Positions 15,208-22,974 of a stretch of DNA of 24,237 bases are shown here, in pieces. The notes beneath the pieces were generated by a model. That model saw only the letters and a list, made by a program, of their open reading frames with translations, did no database searches and was not told the DNA's origin. Position numbers and translations under genes: made by a program. How positions within the stretch are numbered: the stretch's first letter is position 1; the number at the start of each line of letters is the position of its first letter. This DNA comes from Gammaproteobacteria bacterium (lineage in GTDB: Bacteria > Pseudomonadota > Gammaproteobacteria > Methylococcales > UBA2780), in the NCBI GenBank assembly GCA_003646305.1, contig QNFJ01000011.1, positions 1-24,237 on the forward strand. Reading direction: 5' to 3'.

Positions 15208-15630
15208 CTAAAAAGGTTTTACGGTCGCTAGAATAATGATGGCAATTAGAAAGATAACGGGTATTTCATTGACCCAGCGATAGTAGATATGGCTGCGGTT
15301 GTTGCGGTCATTTTTGAAATCAGCAAGCCAGCGGCCGCATTGGATATGATAACCAACGAGAAGGGCTAGCAATAAGAGTTTGGTATGCAGCCAGCCACTA
15401 CTCGCATAGATAGCCCACGCATAATCAACGAGCATCCATCCACCTAATACCAAAGTGAGAATCATGCCGGGTGTCATGATGCCGTAATAGAGCTTTCTTT
15501 CCATGATGAGGAAGCGCTCATGACTAGTTTTGTCGTCACTCATGGCGTGATAGACAAACAGTCTGGGTAGATAGAAGAGCCCAGCAAACCAGGTGACCAT
15601 TGTGATCAGGTGAAATGCTTTTAACCACAT
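15208..15630 (-). CDS. hemJ: Protoporphyrinogen IX oxidase HemJ
   Basis: Inner-membrane protein of 140 residues that oxidises protoporphyrinogen IX to protoporphyrin IX in haem synthesis (UPF0093 family). The sequence is a close match to family landmarks: N-terminal WLKAFHLITMVTWFAGLFYLPRLFVYHA with the conserved His7, then IMTPGMILTLVLGGWML, the conserved Lys84 in GWLHTKLLLL, and RWVNEIPVIFLIAIIILA at the C-terminus. Four TM helices are predicted (about 5-25, 50-70, 82-98, 119-138). Start ATG 15630 has AGAGGG in the end of the upstream tlpA-like gene, and only 5 bases separate the two. It is the last gene of a ClC/TlpA/HemJ operon. It ends before the small Fur-associated gene. Confidence 0.93.
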   Translation of the reverse strand: MWLKAFHLITMVTWFAGLFYLPRLFVYHAMSDDKTSHERFLIMERKLYYGIMTPGMILTLVLGGWMLVDYAWAIYASSGWLHTKLLLLALLVGYHIQCGRWLADFKNDRNNRSHIYYRWVNEIPVIFLIAIIILATVKPF

Positions 15631-15635
15631 AGCAT

Positions 15636-16145
15636 TTAACCCTCTTCGAGCATTTTTAAGATACGTGTACGGACGTGACTCATATCCATCTCTCCAATTT
15701 TTTGAAGTGCGATGGTTCCATCGGGGGCGATCAGGAAATTAGTCGGTGTTAGCTGGACATTGTAAAAAGCGGTAGAGAGCTTACCCATGGGATCAAGAGC
15801 AACAGGGTAGGGTAGTTTCTTTGCTTTGGTCATTGCCAGTACGCGGTCGGGTGGATCGTAATGCATGGCAACGGAAATCATTATAAGCCCTTTACCAGAC
15901 AGCTCGTTGTAAAGCTCGATAAGGTGGGGGATTTCTGCGATACAGCCGGGACAGTCGGTTGCCCAGAAGGTGATCAGTGCAGGGTGCCCTTTAAGGTTAG
16001 CAGAGGTTATTTTCTCGCCCGTGAGCGTGTTAAAGGTGACATTGGGCAGTTGCCGTTTGCCCGCATCACCCAGGAAAAGCCAGTTTCCTACAATGAGTAG
16101 CGCGGCCAGGATAAGGCCGATCAGAATGTTTTTATTTGCGATCAT
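15636..16145 (-). CDS. Membrane-anchored TlpA/ResA-like thioredoxin
   Basis: 169-residue periplasmic thiol-disulfide oxidoreductase tethered by an N-terminal TM helix (about 7-25). The thioredoxin domain starts at LPNVTFNTLTGEKI. The active site is C65-P-G-C68 in TFWATDCPGCIAE, and the cis-Pro is in VQLTPTNFLIAPDG. ResA/TlpA members usually reduce apocytochrome c or other periplasmic thiols; which partner applies here is unknown. Its first 14 bases overlap the end of the upstream ClC gene (start 16145, ClC stop 16132-16134), so it is translated from the same message, with a weak own ribosome-binding site. hemJ follows 5 bases after its stop. No cytochrome c maturation genes are in the window. 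Confidence 0.9.
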   Translation of the reverse strand: MIANKNILIGLILAALLIVGNWLFLGDAGKRQLPNVTFNTLTGEKITSANLKGHPALITFWATDCPGCIAEIPHLIELYNELSGKGLIMISVAMHYDPPDRVLAMTKAKKLPYPVALDPMGKLSTAFYNVQLTPTNFLIAPDGTIALQKIGEMDMSHVRTRILKMLEEG

Positions 16146-17454
16146 CTTGCTTTTTATCGTTGCTGTTTTCTATATGTTGAGAGTATGCATCACATAATGC
16201 CCGGTATAAAGGTGTTGGGCAGATTAGCCGAGAGGTGCCGGCGGCAATAAATGCAGTCGCCATCAAGGGCAAAAGCAGTTCATGCGCATCACTCATCTCC
16301 ATCACGACAACAAAAGCGGTTAAAGGCGATTGCAGCATGCCAGAAAAGTAAGCGGTTATACCGAGTAAAATCATGACCGTTGCGGGGGCAACGGGAAACC
16401 AGTTGGCAAGATCGGCTCCGAGTGCCGCACCGACCGTCAATGAGGGGACAAAGATTCCGCTGGGGATGCCACTGAAAAAGGTCATGATAATTGAGCCAAT
16501 TTTGTAGAAAGGCAGCAGAGGGTCCATCGCTTCAGGGTGTTTCAGGATTTCTAGTGTCTCCTGATAACCTGTGCCAAAAGAATTTCCGTCAGAAAAGAGC
16601 CCTAGAAGCGCAATAATAAAACCGCAAATAAGACCTAATTTAATAGGAGTGAGCCATTCAATTGTGGTGAGCCACTTTCCACCAGTAATTATGCTATTGC
16701 TGAATAGAGCACCGATTGATCCACAGAAAACCCCGCAAATTAGAACCGCAGCGCCATTTTCTCTCCAGTTAAAACTGGTGATGTACTCGCCCAGATAGGT
16801 TGTGTGGTCGAGTAAAATAAAGGCGGTGACGCCGGAAAAAATGATAGCAGTTAAGACGATGCCACTGGTTTTTTCCTCTAGTGAACGGCCCATCTCTTCG
16901 ATGGCAAACACGATGCCTGCTAGAGGGGCGCTAAACATTGCAGCGAAGCCAGCAGCACTACCAGCAAGGATTAGTCCTCTTTCCAGGTAATGAGCAGGAA
17001 ACCGTGCGAGCCGCCCAAGTGTCGTCATGATTGCGGCACCAATATGAACAGCTGGCCCCCCGAAGCCGACCGAAGCACCTGAAAGAAGGCCTAGGAACGT
17101 GAGGAGGATTTTTCCGACAATAATTCGTAACGAAAGTAGTGCGGAGCGATTGGAAAGATCGCCGGTTATCTCGAGGGCAGTTTTGACCTGAGGCACACCG
17201 CTTCTTTCTGAGCCTTTAAAGTAGGTTGTTGTTAACCATGCTGTCAGCGCGAGCCCAAGAGGCGCGAGAAGGAAAGGGAGCCAAGTGGATTGCTCATAAA
17301 TTCTTCGAAAAAGGTCTGAGGCTAATTCGTTACCGTGTGTTAGGACAACAACGGAGACGCCAACAAGAATGGCACCTAGCCAGAAGACCAGGTGTAATTT
17401 GATTGCATTTGGTGAGAATAGCTGGCGGGCTGAGGCTTTGAAATGGCTAAACAT
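16132..17454 (-). CDS. ClC-family chloride channel/transporter lacking the gating glutamate
   Basis: 440-residue voltage-gated-chloride-channel family protein with about 10-12 membrane helices. Family landmarks: RSGVP at 84-88 (GSGIP equivalent, Ser85 for the central chloride site), LSGASVGFGGPAVHIGA at 124-140, PLAGIVFAIEEM at 177-188, SGIFVPSLTVGAALGA (GxFxP) and CPTPLYRAL near the end for the chloride-coordinating Tyr. At the GREGP position the sequence is G-F-G-G-P (130-134), so Gly132 replaces the external gating Glu that is needed for proton coupling. The internal proton Glu (E187 in IEEM) is kept. This predicts an uncoupled, channel-like conductance, but is untested. It is divergent from argC across 122 bases and starts the ClC/TlpA/HemJ operon. 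The C-terminus is short and soluble, with no CBS domains. Confidence 0.92.
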   Translation of the reverse strand: MFSHFKASARQLFSPNAIKLHLVFWLGAILVGVSVVVLTHGNELASDLFRRIYEQSTWLPFLLAPLGLALTAWLTTTYFKGSERSGVPQVKTALEITGDLSNRSALLSLRIIVGKILLTFLGLLSGASVGFGGPAVHIGAAIMTTLGRLARFPAHYLERGLILAGSAAGFAAMFSAPLAGIVFAIEEMGRSLEEKTSGIVLTAIIFSGVTAFILLDHTTYLGEYITSFNWRENGAAVLICGVFCGSIGALFSNSIITGGKWLTTIEWLTPIKLGLICGFIIALLGLFSDGNSFGTGYQETLEILKHPEAMDPLLPFYKIGSIIMTFFSGIPSGIFVPSLTVGAALGADLANWFPVAPATVMILLGITAYFSGMLQSPLTAFVVVMEMSDAHELLLPLMATAFIAAGTSRLICPTPLYRALCDAYSQHIENSNDKKQDDRK

Positions 17455-17576
17455 TTTTGCTTTTGAAATATAAATTCAATGGCTAAGTTTATCAAAATCG
17501 CTGTCAGGATGCTTGAGGAATGGAGAGTGAAGACGGACAATAGCAGGATTATTAAACAACTAAAGTAGATTGGCTC

Positions 17577-18608
17577 ATGATTAAGGCAGGCATTGTAGGT
17601 GGTACCGGTTACACAGGCGTGGAACTATTGCGGATTCTTGTGCTTCACTCTGAGGTAGAGGTCAGCGTTGTTACCTCTCGCTCTGATGCGGGTAGCCGAG
17701 TTGATGCGACTTACCCCAATCTACGCGGCTTAATTGATATTTGTTTCAGCAAGCCAGAAATTGATGAGTTAGGTACGTGCGATGTCGTTTTTTTTGCGAC
17801 ACCAAATGGTACGGCGATGCGGATGACGCCAGCGTTACTTGAGCGAGGTGTGAAACTTATCGATTTGTCTGCCGATTTTCGACTCAAAGATCCTGCTTTG
17901 TGGGAGAAGTGGTACGGTGAACCGCATCTTTGCCCAGATCTCATTACTGAAGCCGTTTATGGGCTACCTGAAATGAATCGAGAATCGGTCAAAACGGCGC
18001 GTTTAGTGGCTAACCCAGGTTGTTATCCTACGGCAACACAGTTAGGTTTTTTGCCGTTGATTGAAGAGGGATTAATCAGCCTCGATGGCCTGATCGCAGA
18101 TGTAAAGTCAGGTGTCAGTGGTGCGGGTCGTTCTGCGCAAGTGAGTGCGTTAATGAGTGAGACAGGTGAGAGCTTCAAGGCGTATGCAGCGCAGGGGCAT
18201 CGCCATTTGCCAGAAGTTGTTCAGGGGCTGGAGGATGTTGCGGGAAAGGGTGTAAATATGACTTTTGTTCCACATTTGTTGCCTATGATTAGAGGTATTC
18301 ATGCCACGTTGTACGCAAAACTGACAGGCAGTGCGCCTGATTTACAGCAGCTTTATGAGGATCGCTTTAAGGATGATTATTTTGTCGACATCCTTCCTGC
18401 AGGTGCTCATCCTGATACGGGTGATGTTCGTGGCTCAAACCGTTGTCAGATTGCTGTTCATTGTCCGCAAGGTGGGGATACAGTTGTTGTTCTTTCAGTT
18501 ATTGATAACCTGGTTAAAGGTGCTGCGGGTCAGGCGGTGCAAAATATGAATCTGATGTTCGGGCTTGAAGAAGCCGCAGGTTTAAAAACGGTCGCGCTTT
18601 ACCCATAG
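17577..18608 (+). CDS. argC: N-acetyl-gamma-glutamyl-phosphate reductase
   Basis: NADPH-dependent reduction of N-acetyl-glutamyl-5-phosphate to the semialdehyde, third step of arginine synthesis; cytosolic. 343 residues, type 1 ArgC length. The N-terminal Rossmann motif GIVGGTGYTGVELLRIL is at 5-21, the active-site Cys149 is in VANPGCYPTA, and the second catalytic region is GHRHLPE (about 211-217). Also present: LSADFRL, KSGVSGAGR and PHLLPMIRGIH. All key residues are intact. Start ATG 17577 gives the standard MIKAGIVG start, though the Shine-Dalgarno is weak. It leads the plus-strand run argC, DUF6776, bactofilin, erpA; the next gene is 19 bases away, so they are probably cotranscribed. Divergent from the ClC operon. 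Confidence 0.97.
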   Translation: MIKAGIVGGTGYTGVELLRILVLHSEVEVSVVTSRSDAGSRVDATYPNLRGLIDICFSKPEIDELGTCDVVFFATPNGTAMRMTPALLERGVKLIDLSADFRLKDPALWEKWYGEPHLCPDLITEAVYGLPEMNRESVKTARLVANPGCYPTATQLGFLPLIEEGLISLDGLIADVKSGVSGAGRSAQVSALMSETGESFKAYAAQGHRHLPEVVQGLEDVAGKGVNMTFVPHLLPMIRGIHATLYAKLTGSAPDLQQLYEDRFKDDYFVDILPAGAHPDTGDVRGSNRCQIAVHCPQGGDTVVVLSVIDNLVKGAAGQAVQNMNLMFGLEEAAGLKTVALYP

Positions 18609-18627
18609 TGAACAGGGATCAATAAAT

Positions 18628-19359
18628 ATGAAAGGTGATTCAGATATTTCACCATGGCATCAGCGTCAAAAGCCGGCGGCACTTTCGATTGTTACATTTA
18701 TTTTGTTTGGGGCAATTTGTACGGTTGCTGGTTTTGGCCTGGGCAGCTATTTTATTGATCAAGATTCGCGCGAGGCGATAGAACTATTTGGTCAGCTGTC
18801 GACTGAAAAGGTGGAGCTTAATGGGCAAGTCAGCAGGTTGAGGCAGCAGCTGTCGATTCTTGAAAGTGGCAGTAAAATTGACCGGTTATCAGTGCAACAA
18901 ACACAAAAGAAATTAGCTGAGATGCAGTCAACCCAAAAAGAGCTGGAGGAGAAGCTGGCATTCTATCAGAGGATTATGGCGCCGGAGAAAGCTAACGAGG
19001 CACTTTATATCCAGAGTTTTCGTTTGATTTCTATGCCTGAGGCTAATCGTCACAAATTCGTGCTGACCTTATCCCAGGGTGTTGGAAAAAAACGGGCAAC
19101 TAAGGGCTCGTTTTCGATTTCAGTAAGTGGTCAGCTTGCGGGTGAAGAGAAAAAACTACAACTCAAAGATCTTAATGAAGAACAAAAAAATAGCTTACCT
19201 TTTAATTTCAGATATTTTCAGACAATCACGCGGAACCTGATTTTACCTGATGGTTTTGTTCCCCAGAGTTTGGTGGTCAATATAAAGCCATCAAGGAAAG
19301 GAGATGAAACAGTGGAAAAAGAGTGGGACTGGAAGAGGCTTGCCGAGACAGAGTATTAA
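18628..19359 (+). CDS. DUF6776-family membrane-anchored coiled-coil protein
   Basis: 243-residue inner-membrane protein of unknown function. A polar cytosolic tail (1-18) and one TM helix (about 19-42, SIVTFILFGAICTVAGFGLGSYF) lead into a long coiled coil (about 50-115, with heptad-like LFGQLSTEKVELNGQVSRLRQQL and LAEMQSTQKELEEKLAFYQRIM). A compact beta-rich C-terminal domain follows (about 125-230, IQSFRLISMPEANRHKFVLTLSQG). The periplasmic C-terminal orientation is inferred from charge. The DUF6776 label is from memory of this gene order: it commonly sits between argC and a bactofilin gene. Spacing of 19 bases to argC and 50 bases to the bactofilin start supports an operon. A role in cell-envelope organisation with the bactofilin is plausible but unproven. 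Confidence 0.8.
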   Translation: MKGDSDISPWHQRQKPAALSIVTFILFGAICTVAGFGLGSYFIDQDSREAIELFGQLSTEKVELNGQVSRLRQQLSILESGSKIDRLSVQQTQKKLAEMQSTQKELEEKLAFYQRIMAPEKANEALYIQSFRLISMPEANRHKFVLTLSQGVGKKRATKGSFSISVSGQLAGEEKKLQLKDLNEEQKNSLPFNFRYFQTITRNLILPDGFVPQSLVVNIKPSRKGDETVEKEWDWKRLAETEY

Positions 19360-19409
19360 TCATTTTTTGTAGGCTATACTTTCTATGCGTTATTTTAAGG
19401 AAAACGGAC

Positions 19410-19832
19410 ATGATAGGTAAAAAGAAGATGAGTAATAATCAGGTTTCCACAATCTTGGGGCAAGGCGCAGAAATTGTGGGTGATGTGACCTTCAGTGGAG
19501 GGTTACACATCGATGGCGTTGTTAAAGGCAATGTGACCGGAACGGAAGATAGTGATGCAGTGCTGACGCTAAGTGAATTAGGCTCAATTGAAGGTGAAGT
19601 GAGAGTGCCGGTCATTATTTTAAATGGTGCAATCAAAGGTGATGTTTTTGCATCGGAGAGGGTCGAGCTGGCCTCTAAAGCACGCGTAACAGGGAATGTT
19701 AGTTATAACTTGATCGAGATGGCGGTCGGTGCGGAAGTTAATGGAAAGTTGGCGCACCTTGAAGAATCCGCATCCATTTCTCTAATTAGTGATGGCGATA
19801 TGACGGCGAAGAGTAGTTCTAAGGTTGGATGA
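19410..19832 (+). CDS. Bactofilin (polymer-forming cytoskeletal protein)
   Basis: 140-residue beta-helical scaffold protein. The frame is open back to 19323, but that extension overlaps the previous gene and does not look bactofilin-like. ATG 19410 has AAGGA about 10 bases upstream and gives the short flexible N-terminus usual in the family (MIGKKKMSNNQVSTILGQGAEI). The core (about 15-120) is a run of short repeated turns of about 16-20 residues: GDVTFSGGLHIDGVVKGNV, LSELGSIEGEVRVPV, ILNGAIKGDVFASERVEL, SKARVTGNVSY, VGAEVNGKLAHL. The glycine and hydrophobic spacing matches a bactofilin beta-helix that polymerises without nucleotide at the membrane and often localises peptidoglycan enzymes. 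Relevant nearby: the endopeptidase mepM and recycling kinase anmK, though on the other strand. Confidence 0.9.
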   Translation: MIGKKKMSNNQVSTILGQGAEIVGDVTFSGGLHIDGVVKGNVTGTEDSDAVLTLSELGSIEGEVRVPVIILNGAIKGDVFASERVELASKARVTGNVSYNLIEMAVGAEVNGKLAHLEESASISLISDGDMTAKSSSKVG

Positions 19833-19844
19833 TAATTGCTTATC

Positions 19845-19875
19845 TTGACCAATTTACTCTGGATACTGATACAAT
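19845..19875 (+). promoter_or_regulatory. Candidate erpA promoter
   Basis: TTGACC (19845-19850) and TACAAT (19870-19875) are separated by 19 bases; GATACA at 19868-19873 gives the better 17-base spacing but a poorer hexamer. The start site would be near 19882, just before the AAGGG at 19887-19891. I see no clear IscR box. Confidence 0.4.
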
Positions 19876-19897
19876 GAATCTCAATTAAGGGATATTT

Positions 19898-19915
19898 ATG
19901 AGCAAATTTTTATGA
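19898..19915 (+). CDS. Five-codon leader ORF upstream of erpA
   Basis: ATG at 19898 has a good Shine-Dalgarno, AAGGG at 19887-19891, with a 6-base spacer. It encodes M-S-K-F-L and stops at TGA 19913-19915, which overlaps the erpA ATG (19912-19914) as ATGA. The erpA ATG itself has no Shine-Dalgarno at usable distance. This arrangement suggests translational coupling. Whether the peptide is made is unknown. Confidence 0.45.
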   Translation: MSKFL

Positions 19916-20253
19916 GTGAAACTGAATTAGTCGTTAATTTTACTGATAGTGCCGCAGCGAAAGTCAGTGACCTTATTTCGGATGAGGGAAATGATAATTT
20001 GAAATTGCGAGTTTATATTACCGGTGGTGGTTGCTCCGGTTTCCAGTATGGCTTCACCTTTGATGAAGAGGTAGCGGAAGATGATACGCAGATCGAAAAA
20101 GGCGGGGTAACCGTTTTGATCGACTCGATGAGTATTCAATACCTTGAAGGGGCAGAAATAGATTACAAAGAAAGTGTTGAAGGCTCACAGTTCGTTATTC
20201 GTAATCCCAATGCGACAACAACTTGTGGTTGTGGCTCATCATTCTCACCCTAG
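19912..20253 (+). CDS. erpA: Iron-sulfur cluster insertion protein ErpA
   Basis: A-type Fe-S carrier that delivers clusters to apoproteins such as IspG/IspH and respiratory enzymes; cytosolic. 113 residues, the normal length. The three cluster-binding cysteines are present: Cys41 in GGGCSGFQYGF, and Cys105 and Cys107 in TTTCGCGSSF. The N-terminus (LVVNFTDSAAAKVSDLI) and the YLEGAEIDYKES / GSQFVIRNPN blocks match ErpA rather than IscA. Its start overlaps the stop of a five-codon ORF (ATGA), and the only good Shine-Dalgarno serves that ORF. It ends 7 bases before the convergent anmK stop, after a T7 run. Confidence 0.96.
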   Translation: MSETELVVNFTDSAAAKVSDLISDEGNDNLKLRVYITGGGCSGFQYGFTFDEEVAEDDTQIEKGGVTVLIDSMSIQYLEGAEIDYKESVEGSQFVIRNPNATTTCGCGSSFSP

Positions 20254-20260
20254 TCTTTTT

Positions 20261-21367
20261 TTACGGTTTATAAATGCCGCCAAGAATAACGGGGTGACTC
20301 GCCCCGGTTACTTCGGGTAAGTTTCCAGGAAGTCCATTGATCGTCTGTCGAGCAAGCCAGGCAAAAGCCATTGCTTCAACCCAGTCGGGAGAAACAGATA
20401 GTGACTCAGTTGTTTCCGTAGGGCTTCCTGAAAGCTGACGAATTCTTTCCATTAGATAATCGTTCTGCGCACCGCCACCACATATATATAGATTTAAATT
20501 TTCTGATGAGAGCTTCCCTGCTGCGGTGGAAATAGTCTGCGCGGTTAATTCTGTGAGGGTCGCCTGAACATCTTCATTTGAAATTTGTAACCCGAGTTCA
20601 TCAAGCCTGTTTTGTAGCCACTGTGGTGAGAAGTAGTCCGTGCCGGTACTTTTGGGTGGAGAGAGAGCGAAAAATGGATCAGCGAGAAGCCGCTTAAGAA
20701 GTGCTTGGTTAACCTTTCCTGAGCGTGCCCAGTTGCCGTTGTGATCAAAAGTTTTTCCAGAGTGGGTTTCAATCCAAAAATCCATCAGAGTATTGCCGGG
20801 CCCACAGTCAAAGCCAACAATTTCTTCTGCTTTGGAGCAGGGTAAATAGGTAATATTTGCAATTCCACCGATATTGATGATGGCTCGGTTCTCGGTTGAG
20901 GAGCTGAAAATAGCCTGGTGGAAGGCGGGAACAAGCGGTGCACCTTGGCCACCAACAGCAATATCTCGGCGCCTGAAGTCGGCTACAACAGGGATTCCTG
21001 TTAGTTCTGCAATCAAATTTGGATCGCCAATCTGTAGAGTGTAAGGATTTGGCTGTTCGGGAGAATGACAGATGGTCTGTCCATGATTGCCGATGGCGAG
21101 GATATCCTCCCCACCAAATGAGCCTTTTTTTAGGACAGCTAGAGCAGATTCTACGTAGAGTTTTCCAAGAAGCGTATCCATTTCGGCCAACTCCTGAATG
21201 GAAGCGGCCTTGCTACAAATTTTTTGGAGTTTTTGGCGAACTGATTTTGGATAGGGTTGATAGTGACTGCACAGTAAGTTGCTGCCATTATCAGAAAAAT
21301 CGGCAATTACGGCATCAATGCCATCAAGGCTCGTGCCAGACATCAGGCCAATATAGAATTCTCGCAA
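20261..21367 (-). CDS. anmK: Anhydro-N-acetylmuramic acid kinase
   Basis: Phosphorylates and opens 1,6-anhydro-N-acetylmuramic acid released in cell-wall turnover, giving MurNAc-6-phosphate for recycling; cytosolic. 368 residues, normal for AnmK. N-terminal IGLMSGTSLDGIDAVIADF (about 6-24) is the family signature with the catalytic Asp. Further ASKHA-fold blocks: GNHGQTICHSP, VADFRRRDIAVGGQGAPLVPAFH, INIGGIANITYL, FDCGPGNTLMD and the C-terminal GGGAQNDYLMERI. The start is TTG 21367, with GGA 9 bases upstream. It lies 33 bases after mepM on the same strand, a common pairing; both act in peptidoglycan metabolism and are likely cotranscribed. Confidence 0.96.
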   Translation of the reverse strand: MREFYIGLMSGTSLDGIDAVIADFSDNGSNLLCSHYQPYPKSVRQKLQKICSKAASIQELAEMDTLLGKLYVESALAVLKKGSFGGEDILAIGNHGQTICHSPEQPNPYTLQIGDPNLIAELTGIPVVADFRRRDIAVGGQGAPLVPAFHQAIFSSSTENRAIINIGGIANITYLPCSKAEEIVGFDCGPGNTLMDFWIETHSGKTFDHNGNWARSGKVNQALLKRLLADPFFALSPPKSTGTDYFSPQWLQNRLDELGLQISNEDVQATLTELTAQTISTAAGKLSSENLNLYICGGGAQNDYLMERIRQLSGSPTETTESLSVSPDWVEAMAFAWLARQTINGLPGNLPEVTGASHPVILGGIYKP

Positions 21368-21400
21368 CAGCTGAGATCCGTGTAACCGAATACTCCCCGT

Positions 21401-22885
21401 TTAGGGAGAAGCCAGCCCGCTAACCTGAGCAAGCCTGACTGTTTTGACTTGATCCAGCTGGCTGATAAGTGGTTGTGTCTGTCTGTTAAATTCGGCCAGG
21501 TACTGCTTAGGAATAGATTCCGCCTGTGGCAATGAGACTGTTAATGGGTTGCGGTGAACGCCGTTGACACGAAATTCATAGTGTAAATGAGCTCCTGTTG
21601 CGAGACCTGACTTGCCGACGTAGCCAATCACCTGACCTTGCTTCACATGGCTTCCATTCCTTCGTTTGCCATGAAACTTTGAAAGGTGCGCATAGAGCGT
21701 TGTGTAACGTTGTCCATGTTGAACAATTACGACACGGCCGTAGCCACCCTTTCGGCCGCGAAAAATAATTTTCCCGTCACCCGTTGTTTTAATGGGTGTT
21801 CCAGTTGAGGCTGCGTAATCGACACCTTTATGCGCCCGAATCCGGTTGAGAACAGGGTGTTTGCGTTTTAAGTTAAACCGCGAGCTGATGCGAGCAAAAT
21901 CAACGGGGGTACGCAAAAAGGTTTTTCGCATACTATCCCCCTCAGGAGTGAAATAGTTAGAGTGGCCTTCAGAGTCGATATACCTTACCGCGCGGAAAGT
22001 TTTTCCCCGGTTAGTAAATTCAGCGGCAAGGATATTGCCCGCATTAATTTCTTTGCCATCAACAAACTGTTTCTCATAGAGAATGGAGAACTGGTCGTTT
22101 TCACGTAGATCCAATGCAAAATCGATATCCCAGCCAAAAACATTGGCAAGTTCCATAATGGTTTTATCGGAGACACCTGCTTTTTTTGCATCGTTAAATA
22201 GCGATGACTGGATTCTGGCAGATGCAAACGTCTGGTGGCGATCAATTTCTTTGCTTTTTCTCGTAACATCAAAACCTTGTTCCGTACGAGTGGCAACAAT
22301 AGAGTCTATGCGGTTCTTTTCGTAGACGAGACGTTTAACTTTATTCTGCTCTGTGACATAAATAGACAGCTTTTTCCCAGCCCGAAGTGACTTTAGCTCT
22401 TTTGAAATGGAACCAGAGTGCACAATTTCATGAAGTTCATTTTTGCTGAGGTCTAGTTTTGAGAAGATGATGGAGAGGTTTTCGCCACTTTTGACGGTGT
22501 GCTGCAATTGTTTGAGCGAGCCGTTTGCCTGCTTTTTTTCTACTGGAATTACTTTTTGCGGCACTATGGCTGATTTTGGCTCGCTGTAGACTGCAGGGCT
22601 CTCGTCTCCATCTTTCTTCAGTGCGGGAAGAGGGAGGCTCAAAGTGACTCTTTGTGGGTTGGCTATGGGTGATGAACTGTCGGCGGCAGGTTGTATTTCC
22701 CGAGTTTCGGGGCCACCAAAAAACTGGCTAGCAACAGCCCCAGTTATAAGCACTCCCAAGGAAATGAAGAGGGCGGTTTTGATCCTGCTTTTACCAGTAT
22801 CTGGAAGTCTGGGTTCGATGCGTGATTTGTAGTCTCTGGGGCTGGACAAATTCCTACCTTCTATCAAATTTAAAGATTCACTCAT
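21401..22885 (-). CDS. mepM: M23 murein DD-endopeptidase (MepM-type)
   Basis: 494-residue periplasmic endopeptidase that cuts peptide cross-links during wall growth. Cytosolic N-terminal tail (1-33), one TM helix (about 36-56), a Pro/Ser-rich linker, then an OapA/LysM-like domain (about 126-175, LQHTVKSGENLSIIFSKLDL). A middle region with the MepM pattern (FNDAKKAGVSDKTIMELANV, WDIDFALDLRENDQF) precedes the C-terminal M23 domain. Zinc ligands His352 and Asp356 lie in AHKGVDYA, and the catalytic/metal pair His433 and His435 in GAHLHYEF; IVQHGQRYTTLYAHL is also typical. All catalytic residues are present. ATG 22885 is chosen because the frame has no better start; the Shine-Dalgarno is poor. Divergent from tyrS and upstream of anmK. 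Confidence 0.95.
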   Translation of the reverse strand: MSESLNLIEGRNLSSPRDYKSRIEPRLPDTGKSRIKTALFISLGVLITGAVASQFFGGPETREIQPAADSSSPIANPQRVTLSLPLPALKKDGDESPAVYSEPKSAIVPQKVIPVEKKQANGSLKQLQHTVKSGENLSIIFSKLDLSKNELHEIVHSGSISKELKSLRAGKKLSIYVTEQNKVKRLVYEKNRIDSIVATRTEQGFDVTRKSKEIDRHQTFASARIQSSLFNDAKKAGVSDKTIMELANVFGWDIDFALDLRENDQFSILYEKQFVDGKEINAGNILAAEFTNRGKTFRAVRYIDSEGHSNYFTPEGDSMRKTFLRTPVDFARISSRFNLKRKHPVLNRIRAHKGVDYAASTGTPIKTTGDGKIIFRGRKGGYGRVVIVQHGQRYTTLYAHLSKFHGKRRNGSHVKQGQVIGYVGKSGLATGAHLHYEFRVNGVHRNPLTVSLPQAESIPKQYLAEFNRQTQPLISQLDQVKTVRLAQVSGLASP

Positions 22886-22912
22886 AATAATAGGCTATTT
22901 TTTGGGAATTTC

Positions 22913-22951
22913 CTATCTATATAGCGTACAGTTGCGCACCTTAATAGATAG
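22913..22951. repeat. Inverted repeat between mepM and tyrS
   Basis: CTATCTAT (22913-22920) and ATAGATAG (22944-22951) form a perfect 8-bp inverted repeat around a 23-base spacer in the 89-base divergent mepM-tyrS interval. Such a position suits a dyad operator or simply overlapping -10 regions. I could not assign a regulator. Confidence 0.35.
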
Positions 22952-22974
22952 CTAATAATTTTTGAGAGGCCTGA

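Noticed and set aside
15204..15229. Hairpin GCGACC/GGTCGC at the hemJ 3' end as terminator
   Set aside because: The 6-bp stem has a 14-base loop and no U-tract on either strand.
19323..19409. Longer bactofilin start
   Set aside because: It overlaps the DUF6776 gene and encodes a non-family sequence; ATG 19410 has a good ribosome-binding site.
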